This document shows positions 8,314 through 17,422 of a stretch of 64,000 nucleotides of DNA, piece by piece. This stretch comes from Hoylesella loescheii (GTDB taxonomy: Bacteria; Bacteroidota; Bacteroidia; Bacteroidales; Bacteroidaceae), in NCBI GenBank assembly GCA_021531755.1, contig JADYUK010000012.1, positions 25,438 to 89,437 on the forward strand. The letters run 5' to 3'. The stretch's first letter is position 1. Each line of letters begins with the position of its first letter. The notes beneath the pieces are model-generated. The model was not told where the DNA came from, ran no database searches, and saw only the letters and a list, made by a program, of their open reading frames with translations. The translations under genes and the position numbers were made by a program.

Positions 8314-9651
8314 ATGAAAGCATCAGAAGTATTAGCAGACCTTAAGCGTCGCTTCCCCAATGAGCCTGAGTATCACCAGGCAGTAGAAGAGGTCCTCGGA
8401 ACTATCGAGGAGGAATACAACAAGCATCCAGAATTCGAGAAGGTTAACCTCATAGAGCGTCTCTGCATCCCCGACCGCATATACCAGTTCCGTGTCACAT
8501 GGATGGACGACAAGGGCCAGATACAGACAAATATGGGCTACCGTGTGCAGCACAACAACGCCATCGGCCCATATAAAGGCGGCATCCGCTTCCACAGCTC
8601 AGTGAATCTCGGCATCCTGAAGTTCCTCGCTTTCGAGCAGACATTCAAGAACTCCCTGACCACTCTCCCCATGGGCGGCGGCAAAGGCGGCTCAGACTTC
8701 TCTCCACGCGGCAAGTCAAACGCTGAGGTCATGCGTTTCTGCCAGGCCTTCATGCTTGAGCTGACACGCCATATCGGCCCGGACACTGATGTCCCTGCTG
8801 GCGATATAGGTGTCGGCGGACGTGAGGTAGGCTACATGTTCGGCATGTACAAGAAGCTGACACGTGAGTTCTCTGGCGTGCTGACTGGCAAGGGCCGCGA
8901 GTTCGGAGGCTCTCTCATACGTCCGGAGGCAACAGGTTACGGAACAGTATATTTCCTCCGTGCGATGCTCAAGACCAAGGGCGAGACCATCGAGGGCAAG
9001 AAGGTGCTCATCTCTGGTGCCGGCAACGTGGCACAGTACGCAGCAGAGAAAGTGCTGCAGCTCGGTGGCATACCGATGACCATGTCTGACTCTGACGGCT
9101 ATATCTACGACCCGGATGGCATCACACGCGAGAAGCTCGACTGGATCATGCAGCTGAAGAACGAGTACCGCGGACGTATCAGAGAGTACATCGACGAGTA
9201 TCCTACAGCAAAGTATGTTGAGGGTGCGAAGCCATGGTTCGAGAAGGCAGACATCGCTCTCCCATGCGCCACACAGAACGAGCTCAACGAGGAGGCGGCA
9301 AAGGCTCTCGTCGCAAACGGTGTCATAGCTGTCGCTGAGGGCGCCAACATGCCTACCACACCAGAGGCAATCAAGGTGTTCCAGGACGCGAAGATTCTCT
9401 ACTCTCCAGGCAAGGCGTCAAACGCAGGCGGCGTGTCAGTATCAGGACTGGAGATGACACAGAACTCCGAGCGCCTCTCATGGACAGCAGAGGAGGTCGA
9501 CGCCAAGCTGCTCTGGATTATGGAGAATATCCACGAGGACTGTGTCAAGTATGGCACAGAGGCCGACGGATATGTCAATTATGTGAAGGGCGCTAACGTT
9601 GCGGGCTTCATGAAGGTTGCAAAGGCGATGATGGCACAGGGTGTCGTATAA
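8314..9651 (+). CDS. gdhA: Glutamate dehydrogenase (hexameric, probably NADP-specific)
   Basis: Catalyses reversible reductive amination of 2-oxoglutarate to glutamate, the main entry of ammonia in many gut Bacteroidales. At 445 residues it has the usual length. The substrate domain shows KGGIRFHSSVNLGILKFLAF (88-107) and the catalytic lysine Lys124 in PMGGGKGGSDFSPRGKS; the Rossmann domain has ISGAGNVAQYAAEKV, and KASNAGGVSVSGLEM follows near the C-terminus. NADP rather than NAD preference is inferred from similarity to the anabolic hexameric type. It is monocistronic: its own promoter lies at 8002-8033 and a terminator at 9740-9792. Confidence 0.96.
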   Translation: MKASEVLADLKRRFPNEPEYHQAVEEVLGTIEEEYNKHPEFEKVNLIERLCIPDRIYQFRVTWMDDKGQIQTNMGYRVQHNNAIGPYKGGIRFHSSVNLGILKFLAFEQTFKNSLTTLPMGGGKGGSDFSPRGKSNAEVMRFCQAFMLELTRHIGPDTDVPAGDIGVGGREVGYMFGMYKKLTREFSGVLTGKGREFGGSLIRPEATGYGTVYFLRAMLKTKGETIEGKKVLISGAGNVAQYAAEKVLQLGGIPMTMSDSDGYIYDPDGITREKLDWIMQLKNEYRGRIREYIDEYPTAKYVEGAKPWFEKADIALPCATQNELNEEAAKALVANGVIAVAEGANMPTTPEAIKVFQDAKILYSPGKASNAGGVSVSGLEMTQNSERLSWTAEEVDAKLLWIMENIHEDCVKYGTEADGYVNYVKGANVAGFMKVAKAMMAQGVV

Positions 9652-9739
9652 GACAAGAACCACCCGTCTGCCGTCTGACAGATATACACAAGCACAAACA
9701 TTCAATTATAAGGATTAAAGATTAGGAATTGTCTCTTCG

Positions 9740-9792
9740 AGGCAGACCGCATGATTCTGGGTGACCAGGGGCATGATGGTCTGCCTTGTTTT
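9740..9792 (+). terminator. Terminator of gdhA
   Basis: Arms AGGCAGACC (9740-9748) and GGTCTGCCT (9778-9786), with further partial pairing inside the loop, are followed by a T-run (TGTTTTTTGG). Confidence 0.8.
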
Positions 9793-10004
9793 TTGGGCTG
9801 ATGGAAGCGGGAAAGAGGCAGAGAGATACGGGCATGAGAGCAGGGACAAGACGCAGGGAGCTGTGAAAGTGCCAGGCGTCCGGCACATCCGGCAGGACCA
9901 CACGTCAGGGCTGAGGACAAGGACACCGCATCTTGCCGATGCGGACAAGGCCGACGTAGCGGGCGGTTTATATAGTAGGCATAAGCTGCAAATGGTCCCG
10001 TTTT

Positions 10005-10036
10005 CTTGTATAAGTCACGGAAAATGTGTAACTTTG
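10005..10036 (+). promoter_or_regulatory. Promoter of the DEAD-helicase operon (CTTG-N20-TAACTTTG)
   Basis: CTTG at 10005-10008 and TAACTTTG at 10029-10036 are 20 bases apart. The ATG at 10056 is 19 bases beyond the box. The 210 bases between the gdhA terminator and this promoter hold only a small CCGCATC/GATGCGG hairpin near 9930. Confidence 0.75.
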
Positions 10037-10055
10037 CAGCAAAATAACATTTATA

Positions 10056-12101
10056 ATGGCAAACTTTGAAGAATTAGGCATTAACGCCACCCTACGCAGA
10101 GCCATCGACGAGTTAGGCTTTGTAATGCCGATGCCGGTGCAGGAAGCCGTCATCCCACAGCTTTTAGCAACACTGTCGGCCAGAGAGAACAGCCGTGAGG
10201 CATCCCCTGACGATACGGACAGCAGCACGGCTCCCACTGACGGGACATCCCAGGAGTGTGGTACGGAGGCACCAGGCACAGAGACGTCCTCTGCCGCCGC
10301 GGCCACACCAGACACGACCCCCCACGACATCATCGCCCTGGCACAGACGGGAACAGGCAAGACAGCCGCCTTCGGGCTCCCTCTCCTGCAGGCTCTCGAC
10401 CTCTCACGCCGTGAGACACAGGCTGTCATCATGTCCCCGACACGTGAGCTGTGCCTCCAGATAAGCGACGACCTCCGCGATTTCGGCAAGTATATGGACG
10501 GGCTCCGCATCACAGCCGTGTATGGTGGCGCGCCCATCGACTCACAGATACGCCAGCTGCGCAAGGGCACCCACGTCATCGTAGCGACACCAGGGCGCCT
10601 TGTCGACCTTACCGAACGTGGTGTGGCTGATATCTCCACCGCAAGCACCATAGTGCTCGACGAGGCCGACGAGATGCTCAACATGGGTTTCTCAGAGAGC
10701 ATCAACGCCATCTTCGACCAGCTGCCGCCATCGCGCCACACACTGCTCTTCTCGGCCACAATGTCAAAGGAAGTGGAGCGCATAGCACGCCAGTACCTGC
10801 ACAACCATAAGGAGATTGTTGTCGGCTCGCGCAATGAGGGCGCCGAGAATGTCGACCACACATACTATATGGTCCACGCCAAGGACAAGTATCTTGCCCT
10901 GAAGCGCATCGTGGACTATTACCCACGCATCTATGCCATTATATTCTGCCGCACGAAGATAGAGACACAGGAGATAGCCGACAAGCTGATACGCGACGGC
11001 TACAACGCCGAGTCGCTCCATGGCGACCTATCCCAGCCACAGCGTGACCAGACGATGCAGAAATTCCGCCAGCACACCGTGCAGCTGCTCGTGGCGACAG
11101 ATGTCGCAGCACGCGGTCTGGATGTCAACGACCTCACCCACGTCATAAACTACGGCATGCCCGACGACACAGAGTCATACACCCACCGTTCAGGGCGCAC
11201 AGGCCGCGCCGGGAAGAAGGGTTCGTCCATAGCCATCATACACAGCCGTGAGCAGAATAAGATACGCGATGTCGAGAAGATAATCCAGAAGAAATTCACA
11301 CACGGCACACTCCCCTCTCCTACCGAGATATGCAAGAAGCAGCTGTTCCGCGTCATGGACCACATATCAAAGGTCGACGTGGACGATGAGACAATCAATC
11401 CGTTCATGGAGGAGATACAGCGCCACTTCCAATATTTCGACAAGGAGGATATCATAAAGAAGATTGTCATGATGGAGTTCGGCAGATTCCTTGAGTATTA
11501 TGCCGACGAGCCAGACATCGAGGAGCCACAGCCAGGCAAGAAAGGCTCAAGAGACAGCCAGACAGGACGCCGCAAAGACCGCAACGGACGCGACCGCGGA
11601 CCTGAGCACCGTGCCGAGAAAGGCTACAAGCGGCTCTTCATAAACCTTGGCAAAGCCGAGGGATTCTATCCTGGGGAGGTGATGCAGTTCATCAACCAGC
11701 ATGTCTCAGGCCGCGGCAAGGGCGGACAGGCACAGCGCCAGGATGTGGGGCATATCGACCTCATGTCCCACTACTGCTTCATAGAGGTGCCTGAGCGCGA
11801 CGCAAAGAACGTCATCGCAGCCCTCGACGGCACAACATACCACGGAAGACAAGTAAGATGCAACGCTGAGGGAGACGGTAAGCCAGAGGGGACATTCGAC
11901 GCTCAGGCAAACAGACGCCGACGCCGTGACGACGGGAAACCGTTCATGAAGCCAAAGAGACAGCGCAACACACAGCGCGGAGAGTTCTCTGCCGACGACT
12001 GGCGCGACCTCATGTCGAGGGCACAGACCGAGCTGAAAGGCGACATACCCGACTTCAGCGAGGAGGGATGGGCACGCCGCAAACCACGTAAGAAGAAATA
12101 A
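10056..12101 (+). CDS. DEAD-box RNA helicase with DbpA-type RNA-binding domain
   Basis: ATP-dependent RNA helicase of the CsdA/DbpA class, expected in ribosome assembly or RNA turnover. The 681-residue protein has a Q-motif (about residues 5-37, MPMPVQEAVIP), Walker A AQTGTGKT (96-103), PTRELCLQ, TPGRLVDL, the DEAD box in IVLDEADEMLNMGF, SAT in LLFSATMSKEVERIARQY, then ATDVAARGLDVNDL and HRSGRTGRAGK in the second RecA domain. A basic linker (about 490-525) leads to a DbpA-like RNA-binding domain (YKRLFINLGKAEGFYPGEVM through CFIEVPERDAKNVI) and a basic tail. Oddity: about 50 residues rich in Ser, Thr, Glu, Pro and Ala (38-88) are inserted between the Q-motif and motif I, which are normally adjacent. 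It heads a probable operon through the dus gene. Confidence 0.94.
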   Translation: MANFEELGINATLRRAIDELGFVMPMPVQEAVIPQLLATLSARENSREASPDDTDSSTAPTDGTSQECGTEAPGTETSSAAAATPDTTPHDIIALAQTGTGKTAAFGLPLLQALDLSRRETQAVIMSPTRELCLQISDDLRDFGKYMDGLRITAVYGGAPIDSQIRQLRKGTHVIVATPGRLVDLTERGVADISTASTIVLDEADEMLNMGFSESINAIFDQLPPSRHTLLFSATMSKEVERIARQYLHNHKEIVVGSRNEGAENVDHTYYMVHAKDKYLALKRIVDYYPRIYAIIFCRTKIETQEIADKLIRDGYNAESLHGDLSQPQRDQTMQKFRQHTVQLLVATDVAARGLDVNDLTHVINYGMPDDTESYTHRSGRTGRAGKKGSSIAIIHSREQNKIRDVEKIIQKKFTHGTLPSPTEICKKQLFRVMDHISKVDVDDETINPFMEEIQRHFQYFDKEDIIKKIVMMEFGRFLEYYADEPDIEEPQPGKKGSRDSQTGRRKDRNGRDRGPEHRAEKGYKRLFINLGKAEGFYPGEVMQFINQHVSGRGKGGQAQRQDVGHIDLMSHYCFIEVPERDAKNVIAALDGTTYHGRQVRCNAEGDGKPEGTFDAQANRRRRRDDGKPFMKPKRQRNTQRGEFSADDWRDLMSRAQTELKGDIPDFSEEGWARRKPRKKK

Positions 12102-12164
12102 ACCTCACGTCCATCACCCCCTGTAACATGACAGCTCAAGGAGGGGAACATAAACTTAGAGACG

Positions 12165-12695
12165 ATGAAAATAGCTATCTACTGCTCGGCGAATGACAAT
12201 ATCGCCGAAGAATACTACACAGCGACACGCGAGCTTGGAGAGTGGATGGCCCGCAACGGCCACACTCTCGTATGGGGAGGCGGAAGCACTGGCCTCATGG
12301 GATGCATCGGCGACAGCGTACACGACAACGGCGGGCAGACCATAGGCATGGTCCCGAGAGCCCTCGAGCATACAAACCGTGTCTCAGAACATATCGACGT
12401 CTATTTCCCATGTGACGGACTGGCTGACAGGAAAGAGCTGATGACCGCCCACTCAGATATCGCCATAGCCCTGCCAGGAGGCATAGGGACACTCGACGAG
12501 ATATTCTCACAGGCCGGAGCGAACACAATAGGATTCCACAAGAAGAAGGTCATCCTGTATAACATAGCCGGATTCTGGGACACCACGATTGTCCTCCTCG
12601 ACCATCTCCAGGCAGAGAACATGGTGCGTGGCGACTGGCGTGACATGATTGCTGTGGCTGAGACAATAGGCGACATAGAGGCCTTGATAGGCTGA
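12165..12695 (+). CDS. LOG-family (TIGR00730) nucleotide 5'-monophosphate phosphoribohydrolase
   Basis: A 176-residue single-domain Rossmann protein of the family once called lysine decarboxylase and now known to include cytokinin-activating nucleoside-monophosphate phosphoribohydrolases. Diagnostic motifs are GGGSTGLMG (38-46), the Arg-Lys of ADRKELM (about 89-90) and PGGIGTLDE (104-112, the PGGxGTxxE signature). The bacterial role is uncertain; cleavage of AMP or modified AMP to base and ribose 5-phosphate is inferred from the family. It lies 63 bases after the helicase gene and 78 bases before the thioesterase gene. Confidence 0.9.
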   Translation: MKIAIYCSANDNIAEEYYTATRELGEWMARNGHTLVWGGGSTGLMGCIGDSVHDNGGQTIGMVPRALEHTNRVSEHIDVYFPCDGLADRKELMTAHSDIAIALPGGIGTLDEIFSQAGANTIGFHKKKVILYNIAGFWDTTIVLLDHLQAENMVRGDWRDMIAVAETIGDIEALIG

Positions 12696-12773
12696 CAGCC
12701 GCCCCGTCACAGTCAGGCCAAGCCTTCCCTCACCATCCCCACAAACGGCAAACAAGAACTGCGAATAAAGAGA

Positions 12774-13178
12774 ATGACATACCATTTTGAGACAACAATG
12801 CAGGTGCGCGATTATGAGTGCGACCTGCAGGGCATAGTGAACAACGCAAACTATCTGCACTATGCCGAGCATACGCGACACCTCTTCCTTAAGCAGCAGG
12901 GTGTCTCTTTCGCCGCTATGCACGAGGGCGGCGAGGACGCTGTCGTGGCACGCATGACTCTCCAGTACAAGACACCGCTGCGCTCAGAGGACACCTTCCG
13001 CTCATGCCTAAGGATAAAGAAGGAGGGTGTGAAGTATATCTTCTACCAGGACATCTACCGCATGAGCGACAACAAGCTCTCGTTCCGCGGACAGATAGAG
13101 GTCGTGTGCCTTGTCAACGGACGCCTCGCCGAGAGCCCCACATGTGACAAGGCATTCGCCGAATACCTCTCCGAGTGA
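12774..13178 (+). CDS. Hotdog-fold acyl-CoA thioesterase (YbgC/4HBT family)
   Basis: A 134-residue hotdog protein. The N-terminal strand and helix with VRDYECDLQGIVNNANYLHY (about 11-30) match the 4HBT active-site region, where the Asp/Asn of DLQGIVNNANY takes the catalytic place, followed by a central helix and long strands (MTLQYKTPLRSEDTF, YIFYQDIYRMSDNKL). It is predicted to hydrolyse acyl-CoA thioesters; the chain-length preference cannot be read from the sequence. Its operon position between a LOG protein and dprA suggests constitutive housekeeping expression. There are 78 bases before it and 60 after. Confidence 0.88.
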   Translation: MTYHFETTMQVRDYECDLQGIVNNANYLHYAEHTRHLFLKQQGVSFAAMHEGGEDAVVARMTLQYKTPLRSEDTFRSCLRIKKEGVKYIFYQDIYRMSDNKLSFRGQIEVVCLVNGRLAESPTCDKAFAEYLSE

Positions 13179-13238
13179 ACATCATCCACCATCTCCACCT
13201 GAATCATGCCATGCCCCAGGCCATAACAGCATCACAAC

Positions 13239-14354
13239 GTGGAATATCTCTTAGCATTACAACGCCTCGCCTTCTTCTACCCAGAGCAGGCCATCGAGCT
13301 TATCCAGGCAGCAGGCACAGCCTCTGAGGTGTATGCCTCACGCCAGGACCTCTGCATGTCGCTCCATCTGCCTCCCAGCCTCGCACGTAACATTCTCGGC
13401 GACTGGGACACGGCCTTGCGCTGGGCCAGCGAGGAGATGGAATGGTGCGAGCGTAAAAAAATAGGCATCATAGCCTACGGCAGCGACAATTATCCACATA
13501 ACCTCCTCTCATGCGGCGATGCCCCTCTGGCTCTCTTCTATAGGGGCACAGCCGAGCTGAACAGCCCGCACATAGTGTCTGTCGTAGGCACACGCGACGC
13601 CACACCCTACGGCGATGACATGACGCGCAGCCTTGTCTCACGTCTCCGGGAGCTTGTCCCCGACACGCTGGTCGTCAGCGGCCTGGCCTATGGTATCGAC
13701 GTCACAGCCCACAAGGAAGCCCTGAGGGTTGGGGCGGACACGATAGGTGTCCTCGCACACGGGCTCGACACGATATACCCGGCGGCCCACCGCAGTGTGG
13801 CACGCGATATCATATCTCATGGCGGACTGCTCACGGAGTATCCCTCGAAGACACGCGGGGAGAGACAGAAATTCCTCCACCGCAACCGTATTGTGGCAGG
13901 CATGGCAGACTGTACAGTGGTAGTAGAGTCGAAGATACATGGCGGGAGCCTCGTCACAGCACGCCAGGCAGGCGAGTATGGGCGTGAGGTGTATGCCTTC
14001 CCCGCCCGTGTCGGCGACATCACGTCAGAGGGATGCAACAAGCTCATACGCGACAACAAGGCGAGACTGATAACATCGGCCGACGACCTTGTGAGCCTTA
14101 TGGGATGGCACACGACAGAGGAGGTAGCTGAACGCAGGGCACAAGGCATAGTGCCATCACTCTTCCCCAACCTCTCGCCTGAGCAGAAGGCAATAGTTGA
14201 CGCTCTCCGCGACGGTGACCTGCAGCAGAACACTCTCGCCACGAAGATACAGATGCCAATAGGCAAAGTGTCGGCGCTGTTGTTCGAGATGGAGATGGAG
14301 GGCATAGTAAAAGCTTTTGCCGGAGGAGTGTATCATCTCGTGACAGTGGTTTAG
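13239..14354 (+). CDS. dprA: DNA processing protein DprA
   Basis: Binds incoming single-stranded DNA and loads RecA during natural transformation. The 371-residue protein has an N-terminal SAM-like helical region (1-80), the Rossmann core with VVGTRDATPYG, VSGLAYGIDVTAHKEALR, GVLAHGLDTIYPAAH and GGSLVTARQAGEYGREVYAF, and a C-terminal winged helix (SPEQKAIVDALRDGD to the end). It starts with GTG at 13239: an in-frame TAA lies 15 bases upstream, so no earlier start exists, and VEYLLALQRL gives the expected N-terminus. Presence of dprA alone does not show competence; no com genes are in the window. Confidence 0.93.
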   Translation: MEYLLALQRLAFFYPEQAIELIQAAGTASEVYASRQDLCMSLHLPPSLARNILGDWDTALRWASEEMEWCERKKIGIIAYGSDNYPHNLLSCGDAPLALFYRGTAELNSPHIVSVVGTRDATPYGDDMTRSLVSRLRELVPDTLVVSGLAYGIDVTAHKEALRVGADTIGVLAHGLDTIYPAAHRSVARDIISHGGLLTEYPSKTRGERQKFLHRNRIVAGMADCTVVVESKIHGGSLVTARQAGEYGREVYAFPARVGDITSEGCNKLIRDNKARLITSADDLVSLMGWHTTEEVAERRAQGIVPSLFPNLSPEQKAIVDALRDGDLQQNTLATKIQMPIGKVSALLFEMEMEGIVKAFAGGVYHLVTVV

Positions 14355-14406
14355 CCACACACAACAAACAAGGCAGCGACGGCTGACAAAACGAAACAGA
14401 CAAACA

Positions 14407-15447
14407 ATGAAGATAGGAACGATTGACCTTGGCGAGCGGCCCCTTCTGCTCGCCCCGATGGAGGATGTGACAGACATTGGATTCCGCCGTCTGTGCCGCG
14501 AGCAGGGTGCGGCGATGGTTTACAGCGAGTTTGTGGCAGCAGAGGCTCTCGTGCGCTCTGTCCGCTCGACACTCCAGAAGCTGACGATAGCCGACGACGA
14601 GCGGCCCGTAGGGATACAGATATACGGCCGCGATGCCGACGCTGTCGTAGAGGCAGCACGCATCGTGGAGGACCATGCCCATCCCGATGTCATAGACCTC
14701 AACTTCGGATGCCCTGTGAAGAAGGTAGCCGGGAAGGGCGCTGGGGCAGGCATGCTGCGCAATATCCCTCTCATGCTCGATATCACCCGCCGTGTCGTCG
14801 ACGCTGTAAAGACCCCTGTCACGGCAAAGACACGATTGGGATGGAATAGCGACGAGCTTGTCATAACCACACTCGCCGAGCAGCTGCAGGACTGTGGCAT
14901 ACAGGCTCTCACCATACATGGCCGCACAAGGGCACAGATGTACACGGGCGAGGCTGACTGGACGCTGATAGGCGAGGTGAAGCGCAACCCGCGCATACAC
15001 ATACCCATCATTGGCAATGGAGACATAACATCGCTCGAGAAGGCTGACGAGGCCTTCGACAGATATGGCGTTGACGCCGTCATGATAGGCCGCGCGACAT
15101 TCGGATGCCCATGGTTCTTCAACCGCAACACGCTGTCGCTGGCAGAGCGGATGCACCTGCTCAGGAAACAGCTACAGATAAACATAGAGCGTCTGACAGC
15201 CGACGCCGTGAGCCGTAATGACGAGCGTGACATTCAGATGGCGGAGCTGAGAGGCATCCTGCACACACGCCGCCACCTCGCCGCGACGCCATTGTTCAAG
15301 GGGATACCTGACTTCCGCCAGACTCGCATAGCGATGCTGAGGGCAAACACCCTCGCCGAACTGAACCCCATCCTCGACGAGGCAGAGCGCAGGGTCATGG
15401 AATATGAGGCGGGACTGGTAGCCAAGAGGGAGACAGAAGAGGCATAA
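14407..15447 (+). CDS. dus: tRNA-dihydrouridine synthase
   Basis: FMN-dependent reduction of uridine to dihydrouridine in the tRNA D-loop. The 346-residue TIM-barrel begins with LLLAPMEDVTDIGFRRLCRE. The catalytic cysteine is Cys102 in DLNFGCPVKKVAGKGAGA, followed by the FMN/tRNA-contacting TAKTRLGW, IHGRTRAQMYTGEADW, IGNGDITS and MIGRATFGCPWFF. It is closest in layout to DusB-type enzymes, but which uridine it modifies cannot be read here. It is the last gene of the helicase operon, followed by a very strong terminator at 15526-15607. Confidence 0.95.
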   Translation: MKIGTIDLGERPLLLAPMEDVTDIGFRRLCREQGAAMVYSEFVAAEALVRSVRSTLQKLTIADDERPVGIQIYGRDADAVVEAARIVEDHAHPDVIDLNFGCPVKKVAGKGAGAGMLRNIPLMLDITRRVVDAVKTPVTAKTRLGWNSDELVITTLAEQLQDCGIQALTIHGRTRAQMYTGEADWTLIGEVKRNPRIHIPIIGNGDITSLEKADEAFDRYGVDAVMIGRATFGCPWFFNRNTLSLAERMHLLRKQLQINIERLTADAVSRNDERDIQMAELRGILHTRRHLAATPLFKGIPDFRQTRIAMLRANTLAELNPILDEAERRVMEYEAGLVAKRETEEA

Positions 15448-15525
15448 CACCTTAACCATGCACTGCTGAAAGCATAGCCAAGGACAAACCCCAGCACCCC
15501 CAGACAATATACATCAGATACGGAG

Positions 15526-15607
15526 AGAGGTCTCCTGACAGGAAGGAAAGCAGCAAAAGGCGTAATGCCTCACGGCTCTTCTTCCTGTCAGGAGACCTCT
15601 GTTTTTT
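15526..15607 (+). terminator. Strong terminator after dus
   Basis: Perfect 20-bp arms (15526-15545 and 15581-15600) beginning AGAGGTCTCC, separated by 35 bases and followed by GTTTTTTC. It would also serve the minus strand poorly because no A-run precedes it. Confidence 0.88.
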
Positions 15608-15697
15608 CTCATATGGATATGGGCAGCGAGGGCCACATGTCATGTTTTAATGAGTTTATTCCCACGCCTTAATCTCACACAGACAGCATTCTGCACA

Positions 15698-16927
15698 TCA
15701 CAACTGGCTAACAGCGTCTCTCAGCTGTCTCAGTGCCTGCTCCAGGACACTACGCTGTGTGCCGACATTCATGCGCATGAAGCCGTGTCCCGGGCTGCCA
15801 GTCGCTACCCTGTCGAAAGCCTCTCCGCCAAAGAATATCTCGCCGTCGTTAAGGGCCAGGCGGGCCTTGTCGACGAAGAGGCTGAGGAGACTGTCGTGGT
15901 CAAGCCCCAGCTGCCGGCAGTCGAGCCATACGAGGAACGATGCCTGGGGTCTCAGAGGCTTTATCTGCGGGATATTCCGTGAGCAGTAATCTACGACGAA
16001 ATCGATATTCCCCTCGACATAACGGAGCATCTGCCTGCGCCATTCCTCGCCGTTGCGGAATGCCGCAATGGTCGCTATTGGCGCGAAGAGTGTTGGCTCA
16101 TTCAGCTCGTTCACCTGGAGCCACGAGTAGAAGCGGCGGCGTATGGTGTCGTCAGGGACGATGGCGAACGACGATGTCAGGCCTGCTATGTTGAATGTCT
16201 TTGTGGGCGCCATGAACGTTATGCTGTTGTCCGCGGCCTCCTGGCTGACTGTGGCGAAGGGTGTGTGACGGTTGTCCCACAGGGCCATGTCGCAGTGTAT
16301 CTCGTCGCTGATGACAATGATGCCATGCTCTGCACAGAAATGTGCGAGGCGGCTGAGAGTCTCTCTGTCCCAGCAGATGCCGGCGGGATTATGTGGATTG
16401 CTTATGATGAGCAGGCGCACTCTGCCAGCCGCGTTAGCATTGAACTCGCCGACAAGAGTCTCCAGTCCGTCGATATCCATATCATAGCTGCCGTCCTCCC
16501 TCTCTATGAGTGGATTCTGCAGCAGCTTTCTGCCGTTGCCCTCAGTGGTGAGGCGGAAGGGGTGGTAGACGGGCGGCTGTATGACGACAGCGTCTTCCTT
16601 ATCGCAGAAGACATTGATGGCGAAGCCTATCCCCCTTACTATTCCCGGTATGAATGTCAGCCACTCGCGTCTCAGCCGCCATGCGTGGTGGTCTCTGACC
16701 CAGTCTATTATGCTCGGCCAGAAGTCGGCGGGCTCAACGGTATATCCATAGAGCGAGTGGTCGAGGCGTTGTCTCAGCGCCTCTGTGATGAATGGCGGTG
16801 TCTCCCAGTCCATATCTGCCACCCATAGCGGCAGCAGGTCTTTGCGTCCCCATCGTGGCTGTAGCGCCTCGTGCTTGAGGTCTCCACTGCCCGAGCGGTC
16901 GACAGGTTTGTCAAAATCGTATATCAT
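15698..16927 (-). CDS. PatB/MalY-type PLP aminotransferase / C-S lyase
   Basis: Fold-type I pyridoxal phosphate enzyme of the MalY/PatB group, typically a cystathionine beta-lyase or aminotransferase in methionine metabolism. The 409 residues include PLWVADMDWETPPFI (33-47), LYGYT, VIQPPVYHPF (115-124), SNPHNPAGICW (176-186), SDEIHCDM (207-214) and the PLP lysine Lys243 in APTKTFNIAGLTSS; the C-terminus has GFMRMNVG. Its start overlaps the stop of the upstream transsulfuration remnant by four bases (ATGA), which shows the two were once one operon. With that partner broken, it must now be transcribed from elsewhere or read from new upstream DNA. Confidence 0.92.
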   Translation of the reverse strand: MIYDFDKPVDRSGSGDLKHEALQPRWGRKDLLPLWVADMDWETPPFITEALRQRLDHSLYGYTVEPADFWPSIIDWVRDHHAWRLRREWLTFIPGIVRGIGFAINVFCDKEDAVVIQPPVYHPFRLTTEGNGRKLLQNPLIEREDGSYDMDIDGLETLVGEFNANAAGRVRLLIISNPHNPAGICWDRETLSRLAHFCAEHGIIVISDEIHCDMALWDNRHTPFATVSQEAADNSITFMAPTKTFNIAGLTSSFAIVPDDTIRRRFYSWLQVNELNEPTLFAPIATIAAFRNGEEWRRQMLRYVEGNIDFVVDYCSRNIPQIKPLRPQASFLVWLDCRQLGLDHDSLLSLFVDKARLALNDGEIFFGGEAFDRVATGSPGHGFMRMNVGTQRSVLEQALRQLRDAVSQL

Positions 16928-17217
16928 GATAGTGCCTGTTTTATGTCGTTGATGATATCCTCGCTGTCCTCAAGGCCGATGCTGAGCCTTATTGTCGTGG
17001 GGTAGACATCCATGGCGGCTTTCTCCTGAGGCGAGAAATTGCCGAAGATTGTCGAGTAAGGATGTATGGCGAGGGTCTTGTTGTCGAAGAGGTTTGTCGC
17101 CCTCCTGATGAGTCTCAGGGAGTCAAGGAAGTCATAGCATGCCTGCTCGCTGTCGAGGTCGATGGTTATCATGCATCCGCTCAATGGCCGAGTCGTGACA
17201 GAGGAAGGCAAAGTCAA
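16924..17217 (-). pseudogene. C-terminal remnant of a transsulfuration-type PLP enzyme
   Basis: Only the last ~85 residues of a Cys/Met-metabolism PLP enzyme (MetY/MetB/MetC superfamily) remain: from GCMITIDLDSEQACYDFLDS through ATNLFDNKTLAIHPYSTIFG to PTTIRLSIGLEDSEDIINDI. Normal family members are about 390-430 residues; the PLP-binding lysine and the whole large domain are missing. The first residues (MTLPSSVTTRPLS) do not look like the family, so homology begins near residue 13 and the upstream DNA has been replaced. Upstream lie a perfect 15-bp hairpin (17225-17265) and an IS-like end TTTACCGGACAGT. A four-base overlap with the MalY-like gene is kept. Probably non-functional. Confidence 0.82.
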
Positions 17218-17224
17218 CCGACGT

Positions 17225-17265
17225 CAAGCTGAGAGCCATGAGTTTGCTTAATGGCTCTCAGCTTG
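17225..17265. repeat. Perfect inverted repeat upstream of the truncated gene
   Basis: CAAGCTGAGAGCCAT (17225-17239) and its exact complement ATGGCTCTCAGCTTG (17251-17265) flank 11 bases. It lacks a T-run, so it may be a remnant of the element that removed the 5' end of the PLP gene rather than a terminator. Confidence 0.7.
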
Positions 17266-17385
17266 GCATCGGTTTCTAACGGTCGCGCCTCTCCTGTGGA
17301 CAGAAGTTCTTTGCTTTATTATTCGCTCTTCCGTTATACTGTATAGCAGGGTAAACAAAGACCACTATATCAAGGTCTTTAGAAT

Positions 17386-17402
17386 ATTTACCGGACAGTA
17401 GT
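17386..17402. mobile_element. IS-like terminal sequence (remnant)
   Basis: TTTACCGGACAGT (about 17389-17401) recurs in the same or opposite sense at the right end of the window (63942-63980). With the beheaded gene on one side, it looks like the end of a lost insertion sequence. No transposase remains. Confidence 0.45.
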
Positions 17403-17422
17403 ATTTTTTGTGAAGCGCATCA

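Noticed and set aside
14098..15156. 352-codon open frame antisense to dprA and dus
   Set aside because: It is opposite two well-recognised genes and its product has no domain pattern; GC-rich genes here often leave the opposite strand open.
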